In this document: positions 34,095 to 43,404 of the stretch, in pieces
Numbering within the stretch: the first letter of the stretch is position 1
Layout of the letters: each line of letters opens with the position of its first letter
NCBI RefSeq assembly: GCF_014204715.1
Contig: NZ_JACHLY010000001.1
Location: forward strand, 2,746,001-2,810,000
DNA from: Streptomonospora salina
GTDB lineage: Bacteria; Actinomycetota; Actinomycetes; Streptosporangiales; Streptosporangiaceae
DNA length: 64,000 bases
Reading direction: 5' to 3'
The notes under the pieces: generated by a model
Told to the model about the DNA's origin: nothing
Seen by the model: only the letters and a program-made list of their open reading frames with translations
Database searches by the model: none
Translations under genes and position numbers: made by a program

Positions 34095-35453
34095 TCAGCT
34101 GACGCTTCGCGCGGAGTCTCTACCGTTGCGGCCGCGGATGTTGCCCAAGGCTTCGAGGGCGCTGTCGTCGGCGTCGGGGAGGGTGTGCAGGTAGCGCTCG
34201 GTGGTGGTGATGGACGCGTGTCCGAGGCGTTCCTTCACCACCATGAGGTCGGCCCCGCCGGCCAAGAGCCAGGAGGCGTGGGCGTGCCGCAGCTTGTGCG
34301 GCGTGATGCCCTTCGGCAGGTCCGCGGTCTCTCGGGCCGGGTTCCAGATGTGCTTGCGGAACCAGTCGGCGGGGATATGGCCGTCGGTGTTGACCGTGCG
34401 ACGTCTGCGGGGCTGGTCCTTGCCTTCGGCCCGGCGAACCGCTCGGTAGTTGGCGAAGGCCGCTCGACAGTATTCGCAGCGGCATTTGCCGTTGGTGTAG
34501 GCGGTCGTGGTCCCGTGTCTGTAGCGTCGGCCTGTGGCGTTGGGAGCGGTGAGCCCGAGATCGGTGTCGTGGGGGACGCCCGGGATGGGAGCCTCGGTGT
34601 CCTGCTCGGGGAAGGCGAAGAGGAGGTCGTCGTCGCGGATGCCGGAGGCCATGGCGAAGGCGCCGATCCTGGTGACCAGGCCGCGCCGGAGCTTGAGGCG
34701 TCGGAACTTGCCGTCCTTGGGGTAGTCCTTGACCAGGAATCTCTCCCCGGTGGGGTGGAACTTCGGTGAGAGTTCGACGACGACGCGGCTGACGGTGAGG
34801 ATGCCGGTCGACCTGTCGAGGTCCTTCGGGCGCAGTTCGCTGAGCTCGCCCCACCGCAGCCCGGACTCGATCGCGACTTCGACGAGCAGTTTGAAGACGT
34901 CGCCGTCGATGTGCGAGTAGAAGTCGTCGAACTCTTCGGGCGTGATGATGGTCAGCGGCTGGCGGCCGACCCGGGGTAGGACGATCCCCTTGCACGGGTG
35001 GGTGAAGATGATCTGGTTCAGCAGTGCTGCGGAGAAGATCGCGCTCAGCACCGTGACGGACCGTCGGATGCTGCTCGCTGCGAGCCCTTTGTCCTGGCAG
35101 TTGCGCACGAACTCCTGGACGTGGCCGGGCAGGATCTCGTTCATGCGCATCTTGCCGAACTCGGGGATCAGGTGCTTGTGCACGCAGTAGGTGTTGTTCT
35201 GTTCCGTGGTGGCCTCGACGATGTGGTTGGGAAGCCAGGTCTCCAGCACGTAGTCGGCGAATCGCTGCCGGCCGTGCTTGGTGCTGGTGACGCGCCCCTC
35301 GGCGACCTTCGCCTCGGCGTGTTGCCATGCTCGGTCGGCTTCTTTGCGGGTGGTGAAGGTGCCAGCCGACCGCTCCTCTCCCTTGATGTCGATGTAGTAC
35401 GCGGTGAAGCGTGTGCCGCTCTTGGTGCTGACGCGAGCGCGTGCGTATCCCAT
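34095..35453 (-). CDS. Tyrosine recombinase, integrase of a mobile element
   Basis: A 452-residue protein. The N-terminal arm-binding and SAM-like core-binding domains ([14 protein letters not shown]) come first. The catalytic domain has R in ESGLRWGEL, the HxxR box [12 protein letters not shown], and [13 protein letters not shown] with the second His and the nucleophile Tyr. An insert, [20 protein letters not shown], resembles a short zinc-like motif seen in some actinobacterial integrases. The gene reads away from the tRNA-like att sequence 150 bases upstream of its start, the usual arrangement in ICEs and phages. Confidence 0.92.
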   Translation of the reverse strand: MGYARARVSTKSGTRFTAYYIDIKGEERSAGTFTTRKEADRAWQHAEAKVAEGRVTSTKHGRQRFADYVLETWLPNHIVEATTEQNNTYCVHKHLIPEFGKMRMNEILPGHVQEFVRNCQDKGLAASSIRRSVTVLSAIFSAALLNQIIFTHPCKGIVLPRVGRQPLTIITPEEFDDFYSHIDGDVFKLLVEVAIESGLRWGELSELRPKDLDRSTGILTVSRVVVELSPKFHPTGERFLVKDYPKDGKFRRLKLRRGLVTRIGAFAMASGIRDDDLLFAFPEQDTEAPIPGVPHDTDLGLTAPNATGRRYRHGTTTAYTNGKCRCEYCRAAFANYRAVRRAEGKDQPRRRRTVNTDGHIPADWFRKHIWNPARETADLPKGITPHKLRHAHASWLLAGGADLMVVKERLGHASITTTERYLHTLPDADDSALEALGNIRGRNGRDSARSVS

Positions 35454-35472
35454 GTGGACAGACCCCGTTCTT

Positions 35473-35498
35473 GACCGTGATTTGACCGTGTGACCGTG
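35473..35498. repeat. Three GACCGTG direct repeats upstream of the integrase
   Basis: GACCGTG occurs at 35473, 35484 and 35492, just before the integrase start and between it and the att-like site. These could be arm-type integrase binding sites or operators. Confidence 0.5.
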
Positions 35499-35604
35499 CG
35501 GTGAAGCACGGCATCCGGCGTCACGTCGCGAACGGCCAAAGGCCGCTCAACAGGGAGAAATCCGGTTCGGCGAGCCTTGTGACAGGTCCCCGGAGCACGC
35601 GGAT

Positions 35605-35651
35605 TATCGCTGATAAGGATGAGGCCCCAGGTTCAAGTCCTGGTACGCCCA
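35605..35651 (+). other. tRNA 3'-end-like attachment site (att)
   Basis: CTGATAA (35610-35616) looks like an anticodon loop with GAT (isoleucine). After it comes a perfect T-arm, CCAGG-TTCAAGT-CCTGG (35627-35643), the acceptor 3' strand TACGCCC (35644-35650) and A. No matching acceptor 5' strand or D-arm is found upstream, so this is the 3' part of a tRNA gene, as left at one end of an element integrated into a tRNA. A terminator follows at once. Confidence 0.7.
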
Positions 35652-35667
35652 CTCGTTTATGCAGATC

Positions 35668-35706
35668 AGAGCCTGGTCTCCGCCACCGGAGGCCAGGCTC
35701 TGTTTC
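35668..35706 (+). terminator. Intrinsic terminator following the tRNA-like end
   Basis: AGAGCCTGGTCTCC (35668-35681) pairs with GGAGGCCAGGCTCT (35688-35701) around GCCACC, followed by GTTTCTT. It is probably the terminator of the original tRNA gene. Confidence 0.8.
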
Positions 35707-35890
35707 TTGTGTCCGTCAGCCGTCCGTGTGGAGCTCACGGCACCCGCGGACAGCTCGCGGCAGGATGCGACATCCGGCGTCATCGCGGGGACGGGTGGTG
35801 CTGCTGGTGTCCTGCGCCCGAAATCCGTTGTAGATAGCGGGCGAGGGAGTCGAGCTTCCTGCCCGTGTTCGCCCCCGCCCCTGCGGGTTC

Positions 35891-36211
35891 TCAGTCCTGC
35901 GGGTCGGTGCCCCGCATCTGCTCGTTGATCCGCTGGGCCTCCTCCAGCTGGTCCTGCAGAATCACGATCGTGCACGCCGCCTCGATCGGCGTGCCCTCGT
36001 CGACCAACTCCCGGGCCCGGACCGCGATACGCAATTGGTAGCGGGAGAAGCGCCGGTGCCCGCCCGCCGAGCGCAGCGGCTCGATCAGCCCGGCCTCGCC
36101 CAGAGAGCGCAGGAACGCCGGCGTCGTGCCGACCAGTTCCGCGGCCCGGCCCATGGTGTAGGCGGGAAAGTCGTCGTCATCAAGCCGGTCATCGGCGTCG
36201 GAACCGGTCAC
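35891..36211 (-). CDS. MerR-type HTH regulator
   Basis: A 106-residue protein starting at GTG 36211. The MerR winged helix is YTMGRAAELVGTTPAFLRSL, then EAGLIEPLRSAGGHRRFSRY, followed by the dimerisation helix (AACTIVILQDQLEEAQRINE). There is no effector domain. Short MerR proteins of this type are common housekeeping regulators in actinomycetes. It lies just outside the att site. Confidence 0.85.
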   Translation of the reverse strand: MTGSDADDRLDDDDFPAYTMGRAAELVGTTPAFLRSLGEAGLIEPLRSAGGHRRFSRYQLRIAVRARELVDEGTPIEAACTIVILQDQLEEAQRINEQMRGTDPQD

Positions 36212-37342
36212 AGCACCTCGTCAACGTCTCCGTGAGCACGTCGAGGGCCCCGGCGCCATTGCGGCGCCGGGGCCCGAGAGTTCAACACCATCTACGTACC
36301 GGCCCAAGCGGGGCCGATCTACCGATTCCCGTAGAACCTGCTGCGACGGGAAAGCGGGGATCGCGGTTGTCTGACCGTGGACCACCTTCTTCCGAACCAG
36401 GGTCCTGCGGTACCCGCGCGGCGACGTTCCTCACGCGGGCGATCCTGATGGCATCTGCTCCTCTCGTCCTCACAACCTGCAACTGCCTCTACTGCTCTAC
36501 TGCTGCACTGCTATGTACCGCGTACTGCTGTACTACCGGCCCCCGGCGCCTTACCGCACGTGCGCGCCGGTCGAGCCGACCTGCTCTCTTCCTGCTGCGG
36601 CCTCCCCCGCGAGGGCGGGACGCCGGTGGTGCACTTGCACTTCTTCGTTCCACCTGCGGTGGTCCTGCCAGGCGGCCTCCGGACGCGTTCTCACACCCTC
36701 ATCCAGCGCCGGGACGCCCTTATTCGCTGCTGCTTCCCCCGTGGTGGCGGGAAGCCTCCTGCGGTACTGCAACTGCGTGTACTGCGTACTGCTGTACTAC
36801 CGGCCCCCGGCGCTCTGCTGCCTGCACCGGTCAGGCCGACCTGCTCCGCCGGTGCTTCCCCGGCGGTCATCCGCAGCCCGTCTGCTCGGCTACGACAGAA
36901 AATCTAGCAGCAACCCCGGTGCATGTCTACTCCGGCCACGATAGTTTTTCGCGTGTACCGCAACCATGAATCCTCCCCTCCCCAGGCCGGCGGCCCAGCC
37001 GGCGCGGATCGGTCCCAAGGCGGAGCAAGTCCTCTGCGACGTCTGCTCTGGCCGCGCCGGTGAACGCGTAGTGCCTCAGGAAGCTGATGCGGTCGCAGCC
37101 GACGAGCGAGAGCGGGACGCGGGGACGCTTTCGGCACGCGGCCGCCCCGAAGGGGCGCATCGGGGCGCCGCGCCTGGCCGCTCGGCCCTGGCGAGGCCGG
37201 TGAGCACACGCGCGGAATCCGCATCGGCTCCTCGCCCACCCCGGATGCCGGGGAAACAGGGGACGCTCCAGAGGGCCGAGACCGGGGGGTGGCGCAGATC
37301 CGCTTGTCCTGTCGTCGCCGTGCGCGGCAGTCTCGCCCGGGC
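36212..37342. repeat. Gene-poor stretch with a 29-bp direct repeat
   Basis: No reading frame here has convincing protein features. A 29-bp sequence beginning CGTACTGCTGTACTACCGG occurs at 36521-36549 and again at 36785-36813, and each is followed by related sequence (GCCGACCTGCT). CTG/TAC-rich runs surround both. The stretch from about 36900 to 36960 is AT-richer. It may be a decayed or non-coding element. Confidence 0.55.
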
Positions 37343-38359
37343 TCACCCGTCGGGTCGGGAGCGGGCGATCCGGGCGTTCAGCTCGGCGCCGAGCAGCACC
37401 GCCAGCGCGGTCACATACAGGAACAGCAGGGCCGCGGCAGGCGCCGCCAGTACGCCGTAAGCGGCGTTGCCCGCGATCGCCAGCGACAGGAACAACCGCA
37501 GCGCCATGCTGCCGCCCAGCCACAGCAGCATCGCGAGCACCGCGCCGGGCATGTCGCGCCGCCAGCGGCCGCGTACCGGGGTCGCCGCACGGTAGAGGAC
37601 GACTAGCAGCCCGGTGCAGAGCACGATGAGAACGGGCCAGTAGCCCACGCTGACCAGCGGCCCGACGACCGGGCGGGCGTCTGCGGGTGTGGCGGCGAGG
37701 ATCCAGTCGGGAGTCGCGACCAGCAGCGGCAGCACGAGGGCTCCGGCGCCCAGCGCTCCCAGGTAGAGGGCGAAGGCCAGCGCCCGGGCTCGAAGCGCCG
37801 GGCGAAGTTCGTTCATCCCGTAGGCGATGGTGATGGCGTTGACGTAGGTGTTCATCGCCGCCGAACCGCTCCACAACGCGAGCAGGAAGCCGACCGAGAC
37901 GATCTCGCCGCGTCCGTGGTGCAGCACATCGGCCAGGACCGGGTCGATGACCCCCTCGACTGCGGAGGGCGCCAGGACATGCCCGGCCACCGTCAGGATC
38001 CAGGCTTCGACCTCGCTTACCGTACCGGCGCCGAACAACGGGGGCAGGTACCCGATGGCGGCCACTAGGACCAGCAGCAAGGGCGTCAGGGAAAGCAGCG
38101 CCCAGAATCCGGCCTCGGCCGCCAGCCCCAGAACCCGGTCCGCCCAGGCCCGGCCGATGGTCCGGGCAACCAGCTGCCGTGCCCGCCGCGCCCCCGCGCC
38201 GACCCGTCGAGCTCCCCCGCGCCGGGAGCGCGTTCCGGCGGCCGCCGCACGGGCGGCGGCCGGATCCGCCACCGGTGATGCGGCGGTTCGAGAGGGCCGC
38301 CGAGTCCGTAGGAGCCCGGTGCGCCGTGCGTGCAGGAATCCTCGGAGGCGGGTCGTCAC
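37343..38359 (-). CDS. YihY/BrkB family inner-membrane protein
   Basis: A 338-residue membrane protein. An Arg/Ala-rich cytoplasmic N-terminus of about 65 residues is followed by roughly six hydrophobic segments. Family hallmarks are LAAEAGFWALLSLTPLLLVL, LLALWSGSAAMNTYVNAITI and YGVLAAPAAALLFLYVTALA. The family was once called ribonuclease BN but is a membrane protein of unclear role. The GTG start overlaps the stop of the upstream small membrane gene by 4 nt. Confidence 0.9.
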   Translation of the reverse strand: MTTRLRGFLHARRTGLLRTRRPSRTAASPVADPAAARAAAAGTRSRRGGARRVGAGARRARQLVARTIGRAWADRVLGLAAEAGFWALLSLTPLLLVLVAAIGYLPPLFGAGTVSEVEAWILTVAGHVLAPSAVEGVIDPVLADVLHHGRGEIVSVGFLLALWSGSAAMNTYVNAITIAYGMNELRPALRARALAFALYLGALGAGALVLPLLVATPDWILAATPADARPVVGPLVSVGYWPVLIVLCTGLLVVLYRAATPVRGRWRRDMPGAVLAMLLWLGGSMALRLFLSLAIAGNAAYGVLAAPAAALLFLYVTALAVLLGAELNARIARSRPDG

Positions 38360-38757
38360 GGTCGGGACGCGAGAGGTCGTCGCCTGCCGCGAACGCGGTG
38401 CCGGAGGCGGGTGAAGTGGGTGGCGGCAAGGATCAGCGTGATCACGCTTCCGGCGACCATCGCGATGAGCAGCGCGATCGCCAGGGGCGGCTCGCCGCGG
38501 AAACCCGGGAAGCCGGCTCCGGCCTGAGCGGTGCCGCTTAGGGGGAACACGAGGAGGACGACGGCGAGCAGCACGACGGCCCCCATCGCGGCCCGCACCG
38601 CGCCGGTGCGTGCCGGTTCAGCGGGCTCTTGGCGCTGCTCCGGTGCCACTCCCGCATCCGGATCCGGTTGCGCAGGGGAAGTCGTCCGGGATGTGGCCGT
38701 GCCGGGTCTGTCGCTGTCACGTGCGCGGTGTCGGTTGAATCTGCGGCGGTTCGGCAT
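38356..38757 (-). CDS. Small two-pass membrane protein
   Basis: A 133-residue protein. A charged, proline-rich N-terminus of about 50 residues is followed by two hydrophobic segments, AMGAVVLLAVVLLVFPL and AIALLIAMVAGSVITLILAA, and a basic tail. The layout recalls LapA/DUF1049 proteins. It is co-translated with the YihY gene through a GTGA overlap and may act with it. Confidence 0.7.
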   Translation of the reverse strand: MPNRRRFNRHRARDSDRPGTATSRTTSPAQPDPDAGVAPEQRQEPAEPARTGAVRAAMGAVVLLAVVLLVFPLSGTAQAGAGFPGFRGEPPLAIALLIAMVAGSVITLILAATHFTRLRHRVRGRRRPLASRP

Positions 38758-39520
38758 GGCGCATACCCTCTGGCGGAAACCGGCGTGGCGGGCACCTCGG
38801 GTCGGGAGTGTCGTCGATACCGGGTACCTCCGATTCTACGCCGCGGCGATCTCCCCAGCATGGCCGTGATCCGCAGCGCCGTTCCCCGCCGGAACAGCGG
38901 TCGGCGGGGGCGTTCCCGGCTCAGCAGCCGCACGGTACGCAGCCCCGACCGTGCGGAACGGTCGGGGCAGCACGCTTCAGGTGTCGTCTTCGCCGCCGTC
39001 CCGGTGCCCACCCTCGGCAACCCCTCCGCTGTCTGGGGCCTGCCGGGCGGACGGCTCCACCGTCCCGTGGATGTCATCGGCTGGAAGGACCTTTCAGAGC
39101 CCCTCTCCCAGCACGCAGCCCTGCCAGCGGCCAGGTAGAGCCTGCGCCAAGGCGAGGACTGTTCCGACAGAGCCGCCGCGTGTAGGACACGAGCCGTGGA
39201 ACTGCTCCGATGCCATCGACGCCCGAGAAGCGTGCCGAGGAGGCCCTGATGGAGGCTCACTCCGGCACGCGACGCACACCTCCGCCGGAAGGCCACGCGG
39301 GCCGCCCAGGACGCAGGGGAGGACATGTTCGCGGAGCTCGGACGAGAACTCGTCGGCTTCGGACGTGAGCCGGTCAGCGATCTCGCCCCTGCGCGGCGAA
39401 GGATGAGGTCCGGATTTTCCCCGCCACTTTTACTTTATACCAGATTCGTGCGCCTCATGAAGCGGCGAAAACTACTCCATACTTGCTGCCGTGCGAAGTG
39501 AATCGACGAACGGCGGGGCA
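38758..39520. other. Gene-poor stretch with a hairpin and a decayed conjugation-gene fragment
   Basis: I find no intact gene. A perfect hairpin, CCCCGACCGT (38943-38952) and ACGGTCGGGG (38958-38967), could terminate transcription. Bases 39250-39385 are a remnant of the coupling ATPase gene (listed separately). The last 100 bases before rph are AT-richer (TTTTACTTTATACC) and probably hold its promoter. Confidence 0.6.
39250..39385 (+). pseudogene. Fragment of a TraG/VirD4-like gene, paralogous to the window start
   Basis: Bases 39304-39385 align with bases 2-83 at well over 80% identity, and the frame reads GEDMFAELGRELVGFGRE against GEGLFAELGRELVGFGRE. Upstream, in the same frame, DAHLRRKATRAAQ could continue the homology beyond the window start; a stop lies at 39247. 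After about 39385 similarity ends and the frame soon stops. Confidence 0.75.
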
Positions 39521-42133
39521 ATGGAATCGCGTTATGTGATGGGGTTCGAGCAGGTCGGAGCGGCGAATACCGCAGACGTCGGCGGGAAAGGGGCGCTTCT
39601 GGGCGAGCTGTCGCGGATCGCCGGTATCGGCGTTCCATCCGGCTTCTGCATTACGGCGGACGCGTTTCGGCGGATCGTTGCCGAGACACCGTCGATCGGT
39701 ACCCGGTTGGACGCGCTGGCGCGCGCGGAACCCGACGACCGCGCGGCGATCCGCACCCTGAGCGCCGATGTACGCAGCAGCATCGCAGGCGTCGCGGTGC
39801 CCGACGCCCTTGCGGCGGAGATCGGCGGGGCGCTCACCCGGCTCGGGGAGCACGCCTCCTACGCGGTGCGGTCCAGCGCGACCGCCGAGGACCTGCCGTC
39901 CGCATCCTTCGCGGGCCAGATGGACTCCTACCTGAACGTCACGGGTCCGGCGGCGATCCTTCGGCACGTCCGGCGGTGCTGGGCTTCGCTGTTCACCGAG
40001 CGGGCGGTGGCCTACCGACTTCGCAACGGCTTCGACCACCGCACGATCGGTATGGCCGTGGTCGTACAGCGAATGGTGTTCCCGGACGCGGCCGGGACCC
40101 TGTTCACCGCCGACCCGGTGACCTCGGATCGCGCGACCGCCACCGTGGAAGCCGGCTGGGGGCTCGGCGATGCGCTCGTTTCCGGGCTGGTCGCCGGTGA
40201 CGTCTACACGGTGCGCGACGACGAGGTCGCATCCGCCGCGATCGCCGCCAAGACCCGGATCACGCAGGTGTCGCCGGAAGGCGGCACCCATGACGCGCCG
40301 ATCGAGCCGCAGCGGCAGACGCAGCCCGCTCTGACGGAAGCACAGGTCGTGCGCCTGGTGCGGTTGGGCAGACGCATCGAAGCGCACGCCGGCCGGCCCC
40401 AGGACATCGAATGGTGCCGGGTCGGCGACGACTTCCACATCGTCCAGAGCCGTCCCATCACCACCCTGTTCCCGACCCCCGCGACCGGCGACGGAGAGAA
40501 CCGCGTCTACGTCTCCGTCGGTCACCAGCAGATGATGACCGACGCGATGAAGCCGCTGGGACTGTCCCTGTGGCAGTTGACGACTCCCCGACCGATGCAC
40601 GAGGCGGGCGGCCGGTTGTTCGTCGACGTCGCCCCCGCCCTGGCGACGCCCGCGGGCCGCGCGAGTCTCATGGCGACCCTGGGAAGCTCCGACCCGCTGA
40701 TCGGGGACGCGCTGCGGACCGTCCTCGACCGCGGCGACACCCTCCCCGCGCCTCCGGACGAGGATTCCACTGCGGCGCCCGCCGGTGACGGCCCCGCCCC
40801 GATCGCAACCGATCCCGACATCGTCAGCGAGCTGATCCGACGGAATGAGGACTCCGTCGCCGCCTTGCGGTGCGGGATCCGGGATCTGTCCGGTCCGGCC
40901 CTGCTCGACTTCGTCCGGGCCGACATCGCCGAGCTGCAGCGCCTCCTCTTCGATCCGCAGAGTCTTCAGGTGGTCACGGCGGCGCTGGAGGCGAGCCAGT
41001 GGATCAACGATCATGTGCAAGCGTCGTTGGGCGAGAAGAACGCGGCCGATGCGCTCGCCCGATCCGTGCCGCGCAACGTCACCTCGGAGATGGGGATGGC
41101 GCTTCTCGACGTGGCGGACACGATCCGGCCGCACTCCGACGTCGTGGCGTTCCTGCAGCGTGTGGTGGACGAAGGCCGGGAGGACGACGGTTTCTTGGCC
41201 GAGATGGCCGGACTCGCCGGTGGACCGGAGGCACGTGATGCGATCCGGAGCTACCTCGACACCTACGGAATGCGGTGCGTGGGAGAGATCGACGTCACCA
41301 GACCACGCTGGAGTGAGCGGCCCGCCGCACTCGTGCCCGCCCTGCTCGGCTTCATCGGGAACTTCGAGCCGGGCGAAAGCGAGCGACGCTTCGAACAGGG
41401 GCGCCGGGAGTCGCACCGGAAAGAACAGGAGATTCTGTCGCGCTTGGGCGCCCTTCCCGACGGTGAAGGCACGACCGGGGAGACCAAGCGGATGATCGAC
41501 CGTATCCGCACCTTCGCCGGATACCGGGAGTACCCCAAATACGGGATGGTCACCCGCTACTTCGTCTATAAGCAGGCGCTGCTGCGGGAAGCCGACCGCC
41601 TCGTCCGCTCGGGCGGCCTGCGCGAGAGGGAGGACATCTTCTTCCTCCGCTTCGAGGAGCTGGAGGAGGCCGTGCGGACCGGTTTCGCGGACGCCCGACT
41701 CATCCGGGAGCGGCGGGAGGCGTTCCGGTCGCACGAGGCGCTCACCCCGCCCCGGGTCCTGACGTCGGACGGCGAAGCCGTAACCGGCCGGTATCGGCGC
41801 GGCGACGCCCCGGCCGGCGCGTTGATCGGCCTTCCCGTCTCGGCCGGGGTCGTCGAGGGCCGTGCCCGTGTCGTCACGGATATGGCACAGGCCGACCTTG
41901 AGGCGGGCGACATCCTGGTCACCGCCTACACCGACCCCAGCTGGACCCCGGCGTTCGTCACCGTCGCCGGCCTGGTGACGGAGGTAGGCGGACTGATGAC
42001 GCATGGGGCGGTGATCGCGCGCGAGTACGGCCTGCCGGCCGTCGTGGGTGTGGAGCAGGCCACCCGCGGAATCCGCGACGGGCAGCGGATCCGCGTCCAC
42101 GGGACCGACGGTTACGTCCGGATCCTCGACTGA
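39521..42133 (+). CDS. rph: Rifampin phosphotransferase, PEP-synthase-like
   Basis: An 870-residue three-domain protein. The start at ATG 39521 (MESRYVMGFEQVG) fits the family and has GGCGGGG before it; GTG 39491 is in frame. The ATP-grasp domain has VGGKGALLGELSRI and YAVRSSATAEDLPSASFAGQ (about 10-320). The rifamycin-binding domain spans about 330-760. The swivelling His domain has GGLMTHGAVIAREYGLPAVV, with the phospho-carrier H828 placed 42 residues from the end, as in characterised Rph enzymes. It inactivates rifamycins with ATP. I saw no rifamycin-associated element upstream. Another PEP-utilising function cannot be excluded. Confidence 0.85.
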   Translation: MESRYVMGFEQVGAANTADVGGKGALLGELSRIAGIGVPSGFCITADAFRRIVAETPSIGTRLDALARAEPDDRAAIRTLSADVRSSIAGVAVPDALAAEIGGALTRLGEHASYAVRSSATAEDLPSASFAGQMDSYLNVTGPAAILRHVRRCWASLFTERAVAYRLRNGFDHRTIGMAVVVQRMVFPDAAGTLFTADPVTSDRATATVEAGWGLGDALVSGLVAGDVYTVRDDEVASAAIAAKTRITQVSPEGGTHDAPIEPQRQTQPALTEAQVVRLVRLGRRIEAHAGRPQDIEWCRVGDDFHIVQSRPITTLFPTPATGDGENRVYVSVGHQQMMTDAMKPLGLSLWQLTTPRPMHEAGGRLFVDVAPALATPAGRASLMATLGSSDPLIGDALRTVLDRGDTLPAPPDEDSTAAPAGDGPAPIATDPDIVSELIRRNEDSVAALRCGIRDLSGPALLDFVRADIAELQRLLFDPQSLQVVTAALEASQWINDHVQASLGEKNAADALARSVPRNVTSEMGMALLDVADTIRPHSDVVAFLQRVVDEGREDDGFLAEMAGLAGGPEARDAIRSYLDTYGMRCVGEIDVTRPRWSERPAALVPALLGFIGNFEPGESERRFEQGRRESHRKEQEILSRLGALPDGEGTTGETKRMIDRIRTFAGYREYPKYGMVTRYFVYKQALLREADRLVRSGGLREREDIFFLRFEELEEAVRTGFADARLIRERREAFRSHEALTPPRVLTSDGEAVTGRYRRGDAPAGALIGLPVSAGVVEGRARVVTDMAQADLEAGDILVTAYTDPSWTPAFVTVAGLVTEVGGLMTHGAVIAREYGLPAVVGVEQATRGIRDGQRIRVHGTDGYVRILD

Positions 42134-42401
42134 ATCGCCGGATCGAATCGGGGCCGGCCGGGCCGCACTGCACCGCATCGACCCGGCCGCCCCGCCTCTC
42201 GTGCCGGCGCCGGCGGCATCCGCAGTGATACCCGGCGTGTTTCCGCTGATCGCACGGCTGTGCGCGCTGCGGATGCACAGTGGTGTCGGCTTTGTCTATC
42301 CTTGACCGACAGGATCCGGCCGAGAGCGGACGTCCAGGTGTCCAGGCCGGCGGATCCACTGCTGCGGGGCTACCCCGATCGCTGACTGAGGTGGGTATTC
42401 G

Positions 42402-43223
42402 ATGACAGACGGCTTCTTCTCGCCCGTTCCCGCCGGAACCGAGCCCGCGCCGGAGCTGGATACCTCCGTACCGCACTCGTCCCGGATCTGGAACTACTGG
42501 ATGGGCGGTAAGGACAATTTCGCGATCGACCGCGAAGTGGGCGACCAGGTGTACGCGTCCTTCCCGGAGATCGCCGACCTGGCCCGCACCAGCCGGGAGT
42601 TCCTGAGCCGCGTCGTGACCTACCTGGCCGGTACGGCGGGCATCCGCCAGTTCCTCGATATCGGTACCGGAATGCCCACGGTCAACAACACCCACGAGGT
42701 CGCCCAGGCCGTCGCTCCGGAAAGCCGGGTGGTCTACGTGGACAACGACCCGCTCGTGCTGGTCCACGCGCGCGCCCTGCTCGTCGGGTCTCCCGAGGGC
42801 GTCACCGACTACATCGACGCCGACCTGCGCGATCCGGACGCGATTCTGGAGCGGGCCGCCGACGTTTTGGACTTCGACCAGCCCGTCGCACTCATGCTGC
42901 TGGGGATCCTCGGCCACATGCCCGACGACGAGGTGCAGCCGATCATCCGGCGGCTCATGGACGCGCTGCCGTCCGGTAGCTACCTGGCGATGTACGACGG
43001 CACCAATACCAGCGAGGCGTACAACGAAGCCATGGAGCGCGGAAACCAGCAGGGCGGGGTCCCGTATCTGCTGCGCAGCCCCGAGGCGATCGAAAGCCGC
43101 TTCAACGGCATGGAACTGGTGGATCCGGGTGTGGTCCCGTGCCCGATGTGGCGCCCCGAACCCGTCGAGGTCGGCACGCGGCGCGGCATGGACCAGTACG
43201 GCGGGGTGGCGCGCAAGCCCTGA
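42402..43223 (+). CDS. SAV2177-family (DUF574) SAM-dependent methyltransferase
   Basis: A 273-residue protein with all family hallmarks: HSSRIWNYWMGGKDNFAIDR, QFLDIGTGMPTVNNTHEVAQ, VVYVDNDPLVLVHARALL and CPMWRPEP near the end. The family is restricted largely to actinomycetes and often occurs beside SARP or XRE regulators; its substrate is unknown. It is one of two copies in the window, the other at 48246. Monocistronic; the 268 bases upstream hold no gene. Confidence 0.9.
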   Translation: MTDGFFSPVPAGTEPAPELDTSVPHSSRIWNYWMGGKDNFAIDREVGDQVYASFPEIADLARTSREFLSRVVTYLAGTAGIRQFLDIGTGMPTVNNTHEVAQAVAPESRVVYVDNDPLVLVHARALLVGSPEGVTDYIDADLRDPDAILERAADVLDFDQPVALMLLGILGHMPDDEVQPIIRRLMDALPSGSYLAMYDGTNTSEAYNEAMERGNQQGGVPYLLRSPEAIESRFNGMELVDPGVVPCPMWRPEPVEVGTRRGMDQYGGVARKP

Positions 43224-43404
43224 CTCCGGCCTCCGGCGCCGGCAGCGAGGTACTCGCAGGGGGGCGGGCCGCCATGCGGCCCCGCCGCCGGACCGCAGTA
43301 CCGCTGGGCGCGCCGGTTCGCCGGAGGGGACGCCGCCGCGTCTCCGCCGGCCCCGATTTCGTCGTCTGCTCACGCACGGGCGCATGTGTCGGCATCATGG
43401 CGGT

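Noticed and set aside
35581..35651. A complete tRNA gene at the att site
   Set aside because: The T-arm and acceptor 3' strand are perfect, but no D-arm or acceptor 5' strand complementary to TACGCCC was found upstream.
36232..36969. A 245-codon ORF with repeated CTAYCCTTGPRR segments
   Set aside because: The repetition comes from the underlying 29-bp DNA repeat; composition is unlike the neighbouring genes and no start signal is seen.
36966..37460. A 164-codon plus-strand ORF
   Set aside because: Its second half is antisense to the YihY gene and its composition is that of a shadow frame.
39386..39520. A rifamycin-associated element upstream of rph
   Set aside because: I looked for the expected GC-rich palindrome and saw none; only AT-richer promoter-like sequence is present.
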